From the NCBI GenBank assembly GCA_020740775.1, contig JAHEWK010000015.1, positions 744,001 to 808,000 on the forward strand: a stretch of 64,000 nucleotides of DNA. The letters are read 5' to 3'. The position numbers and the translations under genes are program-made. The notes under the pieces were generated by a model. The model was given only the letters and a program-made list of their open reading frames with translations, did no database searches and was not told the origin of the DNA. Positions 10,788 to 22,430 of this stretch are shown piece by piece. The number at the start of each line of letters is the position of its first letter. The first letter of the stretch is position 1. The DNA comes from Ilyonectria destructans. Its lineage: Eukaryota > Ascomycota > Sordariomycetes > Hypocreales > Nectriaceae.

Positions 10788-13145
10788 ATGGCGTGCAATG
10801 TCACTCGCTTCGCCCTGCTCGGGCTTGGGTAAGTTCCTGGCTGAAACTGTCTTGGTACAATGGCTGACTATCGATTCAGAGCGGCACTAGTTCGTGCTCA
10901 GACTGTCACTGTGACGGAGACAGTTACCGAGTGTGCGTCCTCCTGCTACTCCGTCGCCTCGGCGTGTATGTGGACCGAAACAGCTGGGACATCATCTGGG
11001 ACATCTGTTCAAGTGAGCGGTACTTCCATGACGGCCTCTGACTCCACGATTACTACCTCCGAGGGAACCAACACTGGCTCCGGAATCTCGACAACCGAGA
11101 CTTCCACCTCCGATTATTCAATCTCGACTGGAACCACAGCTCCTTTTGGCAACACCACAACCACTACTCTGGACCTCTCATCCACACTCTCGAATGGAGC
11201 TGAATCCTCTGTGACCACTCACTTTACGGCCTCCTTCACTCCGTCGGCAAACTCCAGTGCTTTCCCAAGTACCACGTCTTACCCGATCTCCAACTCCACG
11301 TGCACAGGCCCATACGGATGTGTTTCGAGCGGCGTTACCAAGTCTTCTCATACTGTTACCGACATGGAAACAATGCCAACCGTGATCCCTAGCTTCAGCT
11401 CTAGTGCTCTTGCTGGAAACACTTCCTCTCCTGCTTCGTCCTACAGCGGCTCGGAGACTACACAATCCACAGTTCTTGGAACCACCACTGCCAATACTGC
11501 CACCGCTTCCGAGACCACTGGACCTTCTTACTCAGATCTCTCTACCTCTACGGCCTTATTTTCCAACAGCAGCGAATCTTCAATTGCCAGGCGGACCACA
11601 ACCCTGACGTCCAATTCAATTCAGACGTCCCTCACAACTGGCTTACAGAATGGTACCACCACCTCAACCGGAGCACCACGATCTACCTCAGCTTTCACAA
11701 GCAATACTTGGTCCTCTTCTTACACGGATGATCAAGGATACTCCAGCACCACTGGCTCATCTCTCGGTTCAAGTTTGACCAACGAGGTCACCACCTCGGG
11801 AAGCAGCTTGACTAGGTTCGCAAATTCTACATCATCTAGCCCATATACTGGAACTGCGACAACCGAGGGCACTGCTTCGACTCCTCTTACATTTGCTAGT
11901 ACCAGTCTGACTCAATTTCTTAACACCTCATCAACTGCTGCAGCTTCGTCATCTGAGAGTACTTCTTACACTCAGCCAGGGATTAGTACCACCGATTTGC
12001 TCACGGAGACAGCCTCCACAGCTGGGACTGAGACTGCTAGTTCCATGTACGAAACGAGCCCTGGGGAATTCTCCAGAGGCGTACCATCTAGTACAGGAGG
12101 GCCCTCTTCCTCCGCGACCGAGGTGTCGGTGTCTTATAGCACCACCAACACCGACAACTCTCATACATCTGACACTACCGCCTCATCTCAGATACCAAAC
12201 GAGTCTTCCTCGTCTAGTTCCGACGAGTCCTCCTCATCTAGCCCCAACGAGTCTTCTTCCTCGAGTGGCATCGAGAATTCTTCCTCTGGCAGCATGGAAA
12301 CTTCGTCTGGTTTTGCTGGATCATCTTCATCCAATGGTCCTGGATCTTCTACGCTAGTCACATCTCAAACCCAGAGTGCGGAAACATCTCTGTCAACCAA
12401 CACACCAATCGTGCCATCATCTGGTTCCCATACCTACAGCTTTTCCAACTCAACTATGACAACCAACACAGCCGTTCAAAGCACAGAGTCTTCGACTGGG
12501 CCTGGTACCTTTACCCGGACATCATCTTGGGGCACGGGTTATAGTAGTCAGACTGCTTCCACTCCGGTGACAAGCACGGCTGGCCCTACTACTCCCGGAT
12601 CCTCGACCTACTCTGATACGATCACAACTCCCATTTCTGGAGGGTCCTTGGAAACAACATCCCAGACAAGCTCGGGGCAGCCAACTACGGGTACTGAAAT
12701 GAGTGAATATAGTAGCGCCCAATCAACGGACTCCGCTGGTTCATCCTCAAGCGAGCAATACACTGTCTCGAGCTCCAACATCCCCAACTCGGGTACCCCA
12801 ACTCCCAGCATCCCAGCCTTTAATACCACGGCTTCCTCGGAGGACTCTCAGTCAACCACCTCCAGCGGAGGCGGTTACAACTTCGAAAGCACATCTACAA
12901 CAACCGGAGCAACCACTACTGGTGAATGGCCTACATCCTCGCTCGTTTTCTCATCCAGCGCCGCCGCGGCCAGTCCCTCTTCTTCCACTCCTTCCTCCCA
13001 GCTCACCACATTTGTGACCACGAGCAGAGGTAGCTCCATCGCAACAAGCTCCACCGCTGTTTCAACCCAAGGGCCACCTTCTTATGAGCCACCATCGTAC
13101 GGGCCGCCTTCATACGGACGCAAGCGCTGGGGACTCATTTTCTAA
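10788..13145 (+). CDS. Secreted Ser/Thr-rich (mucin-like) protein
   Basis: Two exons (10788-10828 and 10880-13145) encode about 768 aa. The short first exon supplies the start of a signal peptide (MACNVTRFALLGLG) that continues into exon 2 (AALVRAQ), so the 51-bp intron is essential to the model. The next residues include a small Cys-containing segment (ECASSCYSVASAC). After that the protein is almost entirely Ser, Thr, Gly, Asn and Pro, as expected of a heavily O-glycosylated wall or matrix protein. Internal repeats include three 24-bp units near 12198-12269 and three PPSY units at the C-terminus. It ends GRKRWGLIF with no hydrophobic GPI-type tail, so anchoring by GPI is not supported. Its exact role is unknown. 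Confidence 0.85.
12198..12269 (+). repeat. Three 24-bp tandem units in the Ser/Thr-rich gene
   Basis: Three in-frame 24-bp units (12198-12221, 12222-12245, 12246-12269) each encode an (N/D)E followed by a Ser-rich run. The units differ at several third positions, so the expansion is not very recent. Confidence 0.75.
13074..13118 (+). repeat. Three 15-bp PPSY-coding tandem units
   Basis: Three in-frame 15-bp units encode PPSYE, PPSYG and PPSYG immediately before the basic C-terminus GRKRWGLIF of the Ser/Thr-rich protein. They replace the Ser/Thr-rich composition with a Pro/Tyr-rich one. Confidence 0.75.
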
Positions 13146-13421
13146 TGGATCATACGGATTAACTAGGCGGACAGAAAAGCGCGTTACAGCACACATCTCT
13201 ATTCTTCACACTCCTTTGTATTTTAAATATTTCAAGTTGGTTTAAGATGAACGGGGTTAAAACACGGACAATTACCACGAACAATGCATTCAACTACCTG
13301 CAGCGAATCTTGAGATAAAACCAGACTATTCAATTTCTTCTCTATCTCATGTGGAATAAGATACTAGGCGTGTTGAAGATGAAGCCTCGAAACTTGACGA
13401 ACGATGTACAGACTAAACCAG

Positions 13422-14781
13422 TTATTCCTTCGCGCACTCCATCACAGAAATGGGCGTGTTCGGCTTCTTGTGAACCTTCAGAATCTTCAATCCGGCCTCT
13501 TTAACCATATTCTCAAACTGTTTCGCATTCCGCTCCTTGCCTCCAAAGGTCATCATGAGGAAGTCAAAGTGTGTATCCATTGGTGACGGTGGAACAGCAA
13601 CCACTTGCTCCACGATGAGCAAGCGGCTGTCAGGGGTCATGGCGTCAGCTATGTTGCGAATAATCTTGATGCCGATTTCGTCACCGTAGTCGTGGAGACA
13701 GCGACGGAGGTGATAGATCAGTGCGCCTATGTCATATTAGCTCACATTTGTATGAGAAGATAAGTTCATACCTTTGACGGGTTGCTCAAGATTGAAGTCG
13801 TGGCCCATCATCTTGACTCCCCGGAGTCCAGGACTGTCCGACATCTTCACCTCTTCAATGACTTCATTTCTGTCCTGAAGCATGCACCTCTCCCTTGGCA
13901 GCCACCTGTTGGCCTCACAAACTGCCTGCACAGAGTGACCTTTGCTCCCACCGACATCGACAAAGAGCATCCTCTCAGTTTGTTTCGCCAGTTCACCTTT
14001 GACCCAACCAAAGTCGTACATGCCTGTAGCAGGCATCTGGGACTCAATTGTCTTCATGGCCTCCATGAAAACCCGCATGCGCTCAGAGTCTTGGTTCATG
14101 ACATCCCAGACAGACTTTTCAGGATGACCTTCCGCGAAGGAATACGGGCAGCCAACTGGTCCTTTGGGCTCCTCGTGATACTTGTCGAAGTAGTCCGGCA
14201 GGAAGGCACAGGACTTGAGAGTCTCGTCAAAGCTTGATATAATGAGCGCGCAACCACACTTGATGTGACAAGGTATATAGAGCTTACGACATTTGAGCTA
14301 GGAAGCCGTGGGGACTCGAGTTTGCGTAGACCAAGGACTTAGGCGTGTGAGCGAGGTGATCGTCACCCAGCTGTCGAAGGATTTTCGCAGCCACGAGCAT
14401 CGCAGCAACCCGTCCTAGTTGGATCAATCAAAACGCGATGATTTCTGATAGTACTTCATGGGGAAACTTACGAAACAGACTACCATCAACTTTCAGCTTC
14501 TCGGCCAGGTAATCGTATCCGATGGCCCCTTTGACGGGAATTCCGTCGAATGCTCCCCACTTGAGGAACAGGCGGGAGGCTGTCATAGTGCATAGCACAG
14601 AAACCTCTCCAAGCCATTGTTCTTCAGGCAGGGTGGCTTCGTGAAGGACTTCCTGTGCAAGAGCAACAATGGTCTGACGATTGGCAAGTGCTCCCTCAAT
14701 GTCGTTGAGAGTGGGAAGAGAGTTGATCGCGGCCGTAAGACGCCCGGCTAGAGTTAGCAGCTGGCCTTTGTTGACTGACAT
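13422..14781 (-). CDS. SAM-dependent O-methyltransferase (family 2 type)
   Basis: Four exons (14781-14472, 14414-14288, 14232-13772, 13726-13422) encode 400 aa, a normal length for fungal O-methyltransferases. The N-terminal part is the dimerisation, winged-helix-like region. The SAM-binding glycine motif reads FVDVGGSKGHSV. The acidic residue region LQDRNEVIEE follows, and the catalytic His is in LIYHLRRCLHDYGD, which is joined across the third intron. Such enzymes methylate hydroxyls of phenolic or polyketide metabolites. No polyketide synthase, NRPS or terpene cyclase lies in the window, so the substrate cannot be guessed from context. All four junctions keep frame and have consensus donors. 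Confidence 0.9.
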
Positions 14782-15389
14782 GGCTTTTATGTCAGAAATC
14801 TTTCGTAGGATGTAGAATGATTGATGAGGTGTAACTAATCAAGGCATGTGATCCTGAGTTCGGAAATACCCCATGGCCATGGCTCATCTTTTATCTAGCA
14901 TCTAAGCTCGGACACCGAGCAACCCGTCGAGTCGTTGTGGTAAGACATGCGATCGGTCGGTGGAACCTGTCACATCACTCGAGTACAATGCAAAACCCCA
15001 GACATCAATCTGTATGGCTATGTTTCAACTCCGTATAACTATTAGAGAAAACCTAAAGATTTCTACTCGGTGATTTCGGTCCAAGCCGATGGCTTCTATA
15101 GTTGTCGAGCACAGCTTCGTCACCTATACACGACATATCATGTATAACCAATTCTTACAAGAGCCAACGCGCTTCCGATGAGGTGCGGTAATAAAACCCT
15201 ACAGAGAAAAAGGAAAACTTCGGACACGGATAATTTGGAAAGACCGAGGGGTTCACAGGTGAATCCATCCTCGCATTTCCCACATAGATGATGACGCGTC
15301 TTGATCACAATAGACGTTTGACAGTTTATTTCTCATTGTAGTGGTGTCATACGTTGGGTATCTTTGGTTCGCAAGGTTGTCCCTGGGAA
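14782..15389. other. Intergenic region
   Basis: This holds the upstream region of the O-methyltransferase gene and the 3' flank of the membrane-protein gene. The sequence is AT-richer than the genes, with no supported ORF or repeat. Confidence 0.4.
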
Positions 15390-16597
15390 TCACGAAGCAG
15401 CCCCGGCGAAGGTTCCTTGATAGATTAGCAACACGAAGCACAGCTTGGGTCATATGTGAGTAACTCACCCGCAATGGTAAAAATGGCCCAAATAACTCCG
15501 GACTGAATCAGCTTCGGAGGACAAAACCTAACAACAAGTCAGTATATAAGCAAACTCATTTCGCATAATACTCACAGCACGCCGGGGATCTCCAAAAACC
15601 TCGTCCAATAAGTCCACTGCACCAAGCTCACAAACCCCATCAACACGGCCGACGCCACGGCACTCGCAATCCTCTTTGTCTTGACGCCATGGGGCTTCTC
15701 CTCCTTGATTCGTATGGTTGCCCTTCCATCAGCCGCCACCGTAGCACCCCAGTGCCGGACCGGACCCTGACGGCGGCCCTCGATGGGAAACGCATCACCA
15801 TACCGCCTGTTGATGGGCACGAATGCCACAATGCACAGGAGCATCACGGCAGGCGTGCTGTACACGAAGGTGACAATGTCAGACATGTAGTCTCGTGGTA
15901 GCGAGGCCTTGGGCATACGGTGCCACGTCACGCCGGTGAAGATGGCGGCGATGATCAGCAGCAGTATCTCGGAGACGGCCGTGGTGATGTAGGCGTCGGC
16001 GTACGGGAACTCGACGCGGTTGTCACGTTTCCTATCGATGATTCTCGTCTTGTCCATGGCTCGGGTCCGCTTCACTCCGACGAGACTCCGCAGCAGCCCC
16101 AGGATGGCGAAGTTGAACCGCGGTCGTGCTATGTACACGGTGAAGATGTGTAGCATGTTGAGGCCGCCGTAACCAGGCGTGTTGCCAACCATGGCGGCGA
16201 TAGCGGCGTTGGCCAGGAGCTGGCAAGCGAAAACAACAGTCCAAGTCAACGCCACGGAACCCTTGACTCGGCGTCCAAGCATGCCTCGGGTGAGGAAATG
16301 AACAACCGGGCGGCGGGCAACCAGAGGTGTGAGTAATACAACTACAGCCTCGGCGACGCCGAAAGCCGCGAGGATATGTGAACTACTCGGGCATGTGCCC
16401 TCGTTGATCTCGGATGGCGATATCATCCACTCATAGGGGATCGGCGGTAGCTCTTTCGTCGGGATATTCCCATACAGGCCGGTGTTGAGGCCGAAATATG
16501 GTTCAATTGTGGAGGCGTTAATAGACGCCGTCGAGCCGACGGCATAGGCCCCCGGAGGGAACGAATCTTTGCCTGGCTGAGAGAAGACGACTCCCAT
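15390..16597 (-). CDS. Polytopic membrane protein of unknown function
   Basis: Three exons (16597-15576, 15527-15469, 15415-15390) encode 368 aa. I do not recognise the family. About six or seven hydrophobic segments are visible, for example ILAAFGVAEAVVVLLTPLV, ALTWTVVFACQLLANAAIAA, TAVSEILLLIIAAIFTGV, VYSTPAVMLLCIVAFVP and, across the last two exons, GVIWAIFTIAGTFAG. A basic loop lies in the middle (RTRAMDKTRIIDRKRDNR). The N-terminal 60 residues are probably outside the membrane and include NAS and NIP sequences. The two small 3' exons are supported by good splice signals and extend a final transmembrane segment before the stop. The localisation is unknown. Confidence 0.75.
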
Positions 16598-16961
16598 GAC
16601 GGTGATGGCATCCAGAGGGTGGTGTTTAGAGGCGAAGTGGACGGCGCTTGGCCTGCGACACTACCATTACTTTTAATTGCGGGAGATTCATTATCGTATT
16701 TCCTGATGCCTGCGGGCTGACACGAGGTTTTCGTATGTCCGCAAATCAGATTTGCCCGTCTTAGGAGCTGAACATGGATCAGCATCCAATTGTGGGGCAA
16801 GTCCGAAACGACCAACATGAGTCCGAGATGGACCACAGTGATTGTTTTAGGCAAAGTGCCTTCTATTTCTTCTAAATGTAGCCTTCCATAGGTACGTGTC
16901 TATCATGGCTTCTATTCACGCCATCAACTCATATTAAATCATCCATCTTTTGAAAGTACTG
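16598..16961. other. Short intergenic region
   Basis: This is the upstream region of the membrane-protein gene and the 3' flank of the ARMT1-like gene. I see nothing further in it. Confidence 0.4.
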
Positions 16962-18641
16962 TTAGTGCCCCTCTGATAGGCAAACCACTGCCCACTTGCC
17001 GTGCCAAGCCCATCGTCGCTGTCCGCTATCTCCGCCGCCGCCCTCGAGGGCCCTGAGCTCTTCGTCCTTGCCGGAAGGGAGGCCAACGACAACGTCAGCC
17101 TTGCAAGTTCGCAGCGACAAAACGTTAACACCGGAAGAGGGGCCCATGGGGCCGAGGCAGTCACTGAAGGGGGTAGTGGGATCCCACCATGCCTGTCGCC
17201 AGTCAGTATGTGGAGCTCTATGATACATTATGAGGAACTTACATCGCCAGTGAGCTTTCGGTAGTTCAGGTCGCCCTTGAAAATAACAAGCTCGGCGGGT
17301 TTCAACTCTTCGAGTAGCTCAGGGTTCTCGTAGGGCAGTCGCCAGAAGCTCCCACCAGCAGTCCAATATCGGTTGGGGCGGAGGATCATCTGGCCCTCAG
17401 CGTGGAAACCAGCCCACTCCTGGAACAGGAACTGAAGGTCCTGCTCGGCGCTCTTAGACAGAGGCTCGGGCGTCTTGTCCTGGAGCTTCTCATCTTCTGA
17501 GGCGGTCTCGTACAAAGCCCGAGGGTTGGCAACGGCGCTGAGGAGGGCGCTAAAGTCACTAGGAAGGACGTCGGAGACGAACCAGGGGATAGACTTGGGT
17601 CGCAGGACGATGTGGGTTGCAAGGCCAGAGGAGAGCAGGTAGCCTGCCAGGATGAGGTCAACATAGAGCTCGAAGCCGGCGTTGTCGAGAACAATGTCAA
17701 CACGACGCTCCTTCTTGCCCTCGGCCTGGGCCTTCTTGAGGATCTCATAGGCGCGGGGAAGATCGTTGACCAGGATGTTCTTCTCGGCCGCCTTTCGGGC
17801 CTCAGCACCCTGGAGCTTCTGGATGTCCTCGTAGGTCAGGTTGGTGAGGAGGGACAGGTCGGTCGCGTTGCCCCACAAGCAAATCTCGAACATCTCGGTG
17901 AACATGAGCCTCTCAGCTTCCGCGTTGTGGGTGACTTCCTTGTCCGCGCGAAGCTGCAGGATGAACTCCTTGTACTTGCTGGCAAGCTCCAGGACAGCCG
18001 GTCGCGAGGATCGGAAGGTGTCCATCTTCTGGCGGGCAAACAAGTCGTAGTTCTTCCAGTGCTTGGTGAGTCTAAAAAAGGTGCTCAGGCGTCTAGTTTG
18101 AAGTATCAGCGACACGTTACCTAGCGATTATGCTTAGATACTATACCTATACATGTAGCACTCAGAGAAGAGCCAGGGGACGTCAAACCAGTTGGGAGTG
18201 CCAAGGTCCTCAATCTCCTTGTTGTAGGCCTTGATCTCGTCTGAGAAGCCATCGTCAGGGATGGGACTATATAAGTCAGTCTCTGCCATCACTTAGGGTA
18301 TGGGTACTCGTACGTGAGCTTTCGATCGTGCTCAATCTCGTACTTGAGGGTAGCGATCTGCTCGATGATCCTCTTGCCTTCGGCTTGCGCCTCGGGATCG
18401 GTAGCAGCAGAGACAGCTCGGTAGATGTCGTCAATACCACTCGTCTACGGGACAGTTAGCACTTAGGAGAGGAGAAATAGCCCAACCTTGCCTACCAGAA
18501 TCACAGGCCAGCGCTTGCGAACGGAGTCGCTGGCGAACGACTTGGAGTCGCTGGTGACGGACTGGGCTGTGGACGCACGGTCAGTTTCACGGCTCTTCGA
18601 GCTCATCAGGACCACATACGCGTCTTGGTGTCGTACTCCAT
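16962..18641 (-). CDS. Damage-control phosphatase ARMT1 / DUF89 family protein
   Basis: Six exons (18641-18620, 18566-18496, 18444-18314, 18266-18147, 18092-17243, 17192-16962) encode 474 aa, close to the length of fungal DUF89 (ARMT1-like) proteins. Subfamily motifs include VDIVLDNAGFELYVDLILAG, in which the Asp-Asn pair is expected to help bind metal, and VIFKGDLNYRKLTGD. The last motif is continued by AWWDPTTPF across the final intron, as in relatives. Members remove phosphate from damaged sugar phosphates such as fructose 1-phosphate, and a glutamate methyltransferase activity has been proposed for the human protein. Every junction restores known family sequence, so the structure is firm. 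It is probably cytosolic. Confidence 0.92.
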
Positions 18642-19488
18642 CCTGGATTGATTGTAGAGGAACTGGTCTAGGATCAAAACCGTTGCTGATCTTCCCTTAG
18701 GCACGTTGAGCGGGATAGGCGTTGGATTTAAGGGACCTGGAACATTGATGGAGGGGCACCGCGGGGCAGTTTGCGCGCTCAGTGGGGTACTTGTGGATAT
18801 AGGCATGACGTCAAGCCCCGTTAGTGTGCTGATCTGGATAGCGACATGTCTTGACTGGACTGGCTCCGAAGCAATTCAGAAGGCATCGTAATCTTGGAGG
18901 CATTTCCTTCGATCGTTTTCTTTGTAACGGCGGCCTAGAATCCTTAGTTGAACATCAAAGGGTACGAAAGCTCCAAAACACCATGGTCATTGCGTAACCG
19001 CGCAAGACGCCATCGACTGGGGAACGGTCTACTTTATTCAGAGAATGAACCATTCACCTGTGCTCGTCCAATCTGACGGCAGTATTAGGACATGCGTTAC
19101 ATGGGTGTGCTGTTTAAGTCAAGAGCCTGTCGTAACAATTGCTGCAGCCCCCGAGATTGCTAGATATCGCTCAACAGAAAATCCAACATCATTCGTCCAC
19201 GGGCTTATGGTGTGACGCAGTATTCTGAGCGGCTGGCTTCGGCGAAGTTTGGCTGACCGGTCCTAGCTAAGGCCAGGTCACAGTGGTGTTGGTTTCTGTG
19301 TTATCATTGCCTAGCTTAGGCTCTCTTCACTAACTCCAGCCCTTCCTAGTCATACATGAACTTCCCAATCGGCGTTTAGAGAGAAACAACCAGCCATTCG
19401 CCTGTCTAAGTGTAGATTCAGAGACTCTTCAAGGTTCTGGGTGCATCTTTTGTTAATGTCAATCGCTCCAGCGCGTCCTATTGGCTCT
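18642..19488. other. Intergenic region between ARMT1-like and ClpP genes
   Basis: About 850 bp holding the ARMT1-like promoter (reading left) and the 3' flank of clpP. An in-frame extension of ARMT1 upstream to about 18806 is open but is not needed by the family. No other feature is seen. Confidence 0.4.
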
Positions 19489-20442
19489 CTAGCTCGTCTT
19501 CGGAGCTTCGGCCTTGCCTTCCTTCTTCTGTTCACTCTCTGCATCGGGTCGCTTAGTGAGAACCTCATCGATAACACCCAGTTCCAATGCCTCCTCAGGA
19601 GTCAAATACTTGTCTCGTTCCATCAAATCGTTGATCTCTTCCAGACTATATTTGTCGTTTCCCTTTGCCTTGTTGAGGTGGTACCGCATAATCTCGTTGG
19701 ACTGATCCCGAATCTTCTGGATTTGATTCGCATAAATGAGAATATCCGATGCCTGACCTCGGGTACCTCCTAACGGTTGGTGGATCATGATGGAGCTGTG
19801 AGGGAGGGAGAATCGCTTTCCAGCCTCGCCACCCGCGAGGAGGATGGCGGCCATGGACGCGGCGCCTCCAACACACACAGTCGACACGGGGGACTTGATA
19901 TATGTCATCGTATCGTAGATTGCCATTCCTGTGGCCAGTGAGTCGGGGATCAACCGAGCGAGTGGGAGAGCGCACCTGAGGTGATTGAACCGCCTGGGGA
20001 ATTGATGTACATCGTGATGGGCTTATCAGGAGTATCGGATTCGAGCCAGAGCAGCTGGGAGACGATCGAAGCGGACATGTAGTCGTTCACCTCGCCATTG
20101 AGGCAGATGATGCGTTCCTGGTGGTGTCAGCACGTGGCATCGGAGATGGAAGGCGAGCGCCATACTTGGAAGAGCTTGGAAAAGATATCCCCTATAATAT
20201 ATCAGCGCTTTGATTCAAGGACGATGGCAGGGTGTTTCCAACATGTTTTCCGTCCAGCAGCCTGCAATTGTCAGCTACAGCATCGACCGTGAAGAGCGCA
20301 ACAAGCTCACCGATGTCTCCTCAATGTACGGCATGGGAATGTTGGCCGTGGGCGGCGCAGCGGAGCTGGAGAAGCCAAACGCTCTGACATGCTGCTGCGA
20401 CACGCCGCGCAATGCGAGAAGCGATCTCGGTCGTAGTCTCAT
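19489..20442 (-). CDS. clpP: ATP-dependent Clp protease proteolytic subunit, mitochondrial
   Basis: Five exons (20442-20311, 20261-20243, 20191-20166, 20117-19976, 19928-19489) encode 252 aa. ClpP forms the tetradecameric serine protease chamber of the mitochondrial matrix and works with ClpX. The N-terminus ([20 protein letters not shown]) is a typical import sequence, followed by the mature start [10 protein letters not shown]. The catalytic Ser is in GGAASMAA, the His in SSIMIHQP, and the Asp is probably that of [12 protein letters not shown]. Exons 2 and 3 are micro-exons of 19 and 26 bp coding [15 protein letters not shown], which family alignment requires. Its start is 251 bp from a divergent gene for another predicted mitochondrial protein. 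Confidence 0.94.
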
Positions 20443-20693
20443 CTTATCGGGAGATTGTGATGTTGGAGGAGCAAAGAATCAACGTGATGCGACGGCCGGA
20501 AAGGGTGGGGGAGCTTGCTTGTTCCGCCCGGGAAGCTAGCGAAGCGCGTCACCCCAGAATTTCCAGGCTTCGTGGAGGCGGATCCATCATCCATGCGCCT
20601 CAAATTTCGTCCTACGCACCGTAACGAACCCCGGCACACAGCACGCCAACCCGTTCTCCGGACGATGAATTGGCTGCATCTACTCGATTGGCG
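20443..20693. promoter_or_regulatory. Short bidirectional promoter of two predicted mitochondrial genes
   Basis: Only 251 bp separate the start codons of clpP (leftward) and the predicted mitochondrial protein (rightward), so both promoters must lie here. It also contains a 10-codon upstream ORF for the rightward gene. Confidence 0.6.
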
Positions 20694-20697
20694 ATGA
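20665..20697 (+). CDS. Upstream ORF, 10 codons, overlapping the next start
   Basis: The short frame MNWLHLLDWR ends in TGA, and its stop overlaps the ATG of the main protein in the sequence ATGA. This arrangement can reduce or couple translation of the main frame if the transcript starts upstream of it. Whether it is transcribed is not known. Confidence 0.45.
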   Translation: MNWLHLLDWR

Positions 20698-21942
20698 AGC
20701 GATGCACCGCGGTCTGCTCAGGCCGTTCCCGGGTCGCCGGCGTTGCCATTCAGCCCCGGCGATGGGTCTCCTACGATAAATCCACCCTCACCAAAGAGGC
20801 GCTGCTCCAGCAGGCTGAGTCGCAGCTCGGTCACGATGTCGACGGCAATCCCCTTCGGATCGACCCCGATAAAAAAACAGTCACTACGGCCGTCGGGTCG
20901 CTCCCCATATCGCCCATCATGGACCCTGCTTGGATGAAGGCCGGGCGCAGAGAGAAGAAGCGCGATCCTGGCAACATCAGCGGCCAGTTCCGCAAGAAGC
21001 TCTCTAACAACCCATTCGGTAGGACAAACAAACATGCTGCTACTGGCCTCGCTAACACATCAGATAGCAATGGCGCTCATGACTCCCTTACGAAAGTGTA
21101 TCAACACAGAATCCTACCTCCCGAGATACTTCCTACAAGATTTCGAACTCGTGGAGCATCCCGAAAAGCCGGAGCAAGCCTGGTGGGCGCCGGGGCCCTT
21201 TGCGTCCGATTCCGTTGTTCCTGTATACGAACCAGGACGTCATTCGCCCACAGGCCAGACAAAACGTCCAAACAATACCCCAAACGAAAACGGAGTCGTA
21301 GAGACCGAATTTGAGAGTCGCACACAATCGCCCCTCACAGGATATTGCCTCTCGCGCAAGAGTGTCCTGCAAGCCATCTCTGGAGGAACCGCGCAGGAAA
21401 TCGCCGGCCGCAAGAAGCCCAACCGCAATTTGATAAATCGACTCTTTGCTCAACGCAACGGCATGGCAGCAAACGGTATCAAGTTTAACAATACCGTATG
21501 GCGGTCCGACATGGACGACTTTGTCCTAGAACACCACCGGCGCACAGCGGTAGACGCTCTCATCTACCGCGCGAACCGCAACACCGGCCCAGATTTTAAG
21601 TTTCTGCAGCCAGCTGCCAGCTGGGAGGAAGTCAAGACCGTCGAGAAGAGAGGATGTGTGCTCTGGCTGTCCGACAAGGTGGACCCTGTGGCAGACTCGT
21701 TCGCGACGCTGGACGTGGAGGATGTCAAGTTCTGGAGCAAGATGCCTGTGCACAACCTCACCTGGCTACTGGGAGAGCGAGAAGTGCAGAGGTTAAGGGA
21801 GTCGTCGGAAGTGTTCCGTGACAACCAATTTATAGTACTGAAGCTCTGGAGAAGCGCGAGCATGAGGAAGTTGCATCTACTCCTCTGGCGCCTGCAAGGA
21901 TATCAGGCCCAGATGAAGCGAGGAGATAAGGACGAACTATAA
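20694..21942 (+). CDS. Conserved fungal protein, probably mitochondrial
   Basis: Two exons (20694-21018 and 21068-21942) encode 399 aa. The intron is 49 bp with donor GTAGGA and branch GCTAAC. A nearer CAG would put the protein out of frame, so the ATAG acceptor at 21066-21067 is used. The N-terminus (MKRCTAVCSGRSRVAGVAIQ) is basic and free of acidic residues, as in a mitochondrial presequence. After the junction NNPFAMALMTPLRKCINTES gives a conserved-looking block. The C-terminal part (ESSEVFRDNQFIVLK, then KLHLLLWRLQGYQ) also looks conserved. I do not recognise a named family. Divergence from clpP across a 251-bp promoter suggests co-expression with mitochondrial functions. Confidence 0.75.
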
Positions 21943-22430
21943 ATAAAACAATATCAATTCCACTCATTCCCCCATTGTCCAGTCCGCATACTATCTTGAC
22001 AGCTCCATATTCTCCACTCCGAAAGTAATTGCCGACGAAATCCGGCCGACCCCCGAGTGTCGCCCAGAGATGCGGACTTCAGGCGCGGCCGATGCTAACG
22101 GTCCGATTGGCTCACGCATACACGGGCCGTTGATTTTCGGCACGATTGAGGGTGGGTGGGTCACAGCGGGAGAGTAAACCCTCAACTTCTATCCATGGCG
22201 CCTTGACACATCCGTCTACTCGATGAAAGACATTTGTCTCTCTAAAATTAAGTGGTTTCGACGGTAGATTACGGCTTTGCTGTCACTTTTAGTACCTCAT
22301 CTTCCCGGGCCGCGGACATTTCACTGCACTGTCACAATTCACGCCTCATTTCAAGAACCCTCCACCTAAGCAAGGGAGCACCAAGTTCTCGCGCGTATCT
22401 CACACATCACCAGCCTCGGCACCTTAAAAC
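21943..22430. other. Intergenic region
   Basis: This holds the 3' flank of the predicted mitochondrial gene and the upstream region of the thioesterase gene. No ORF or repeat is supported. Confidence 0.4.
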
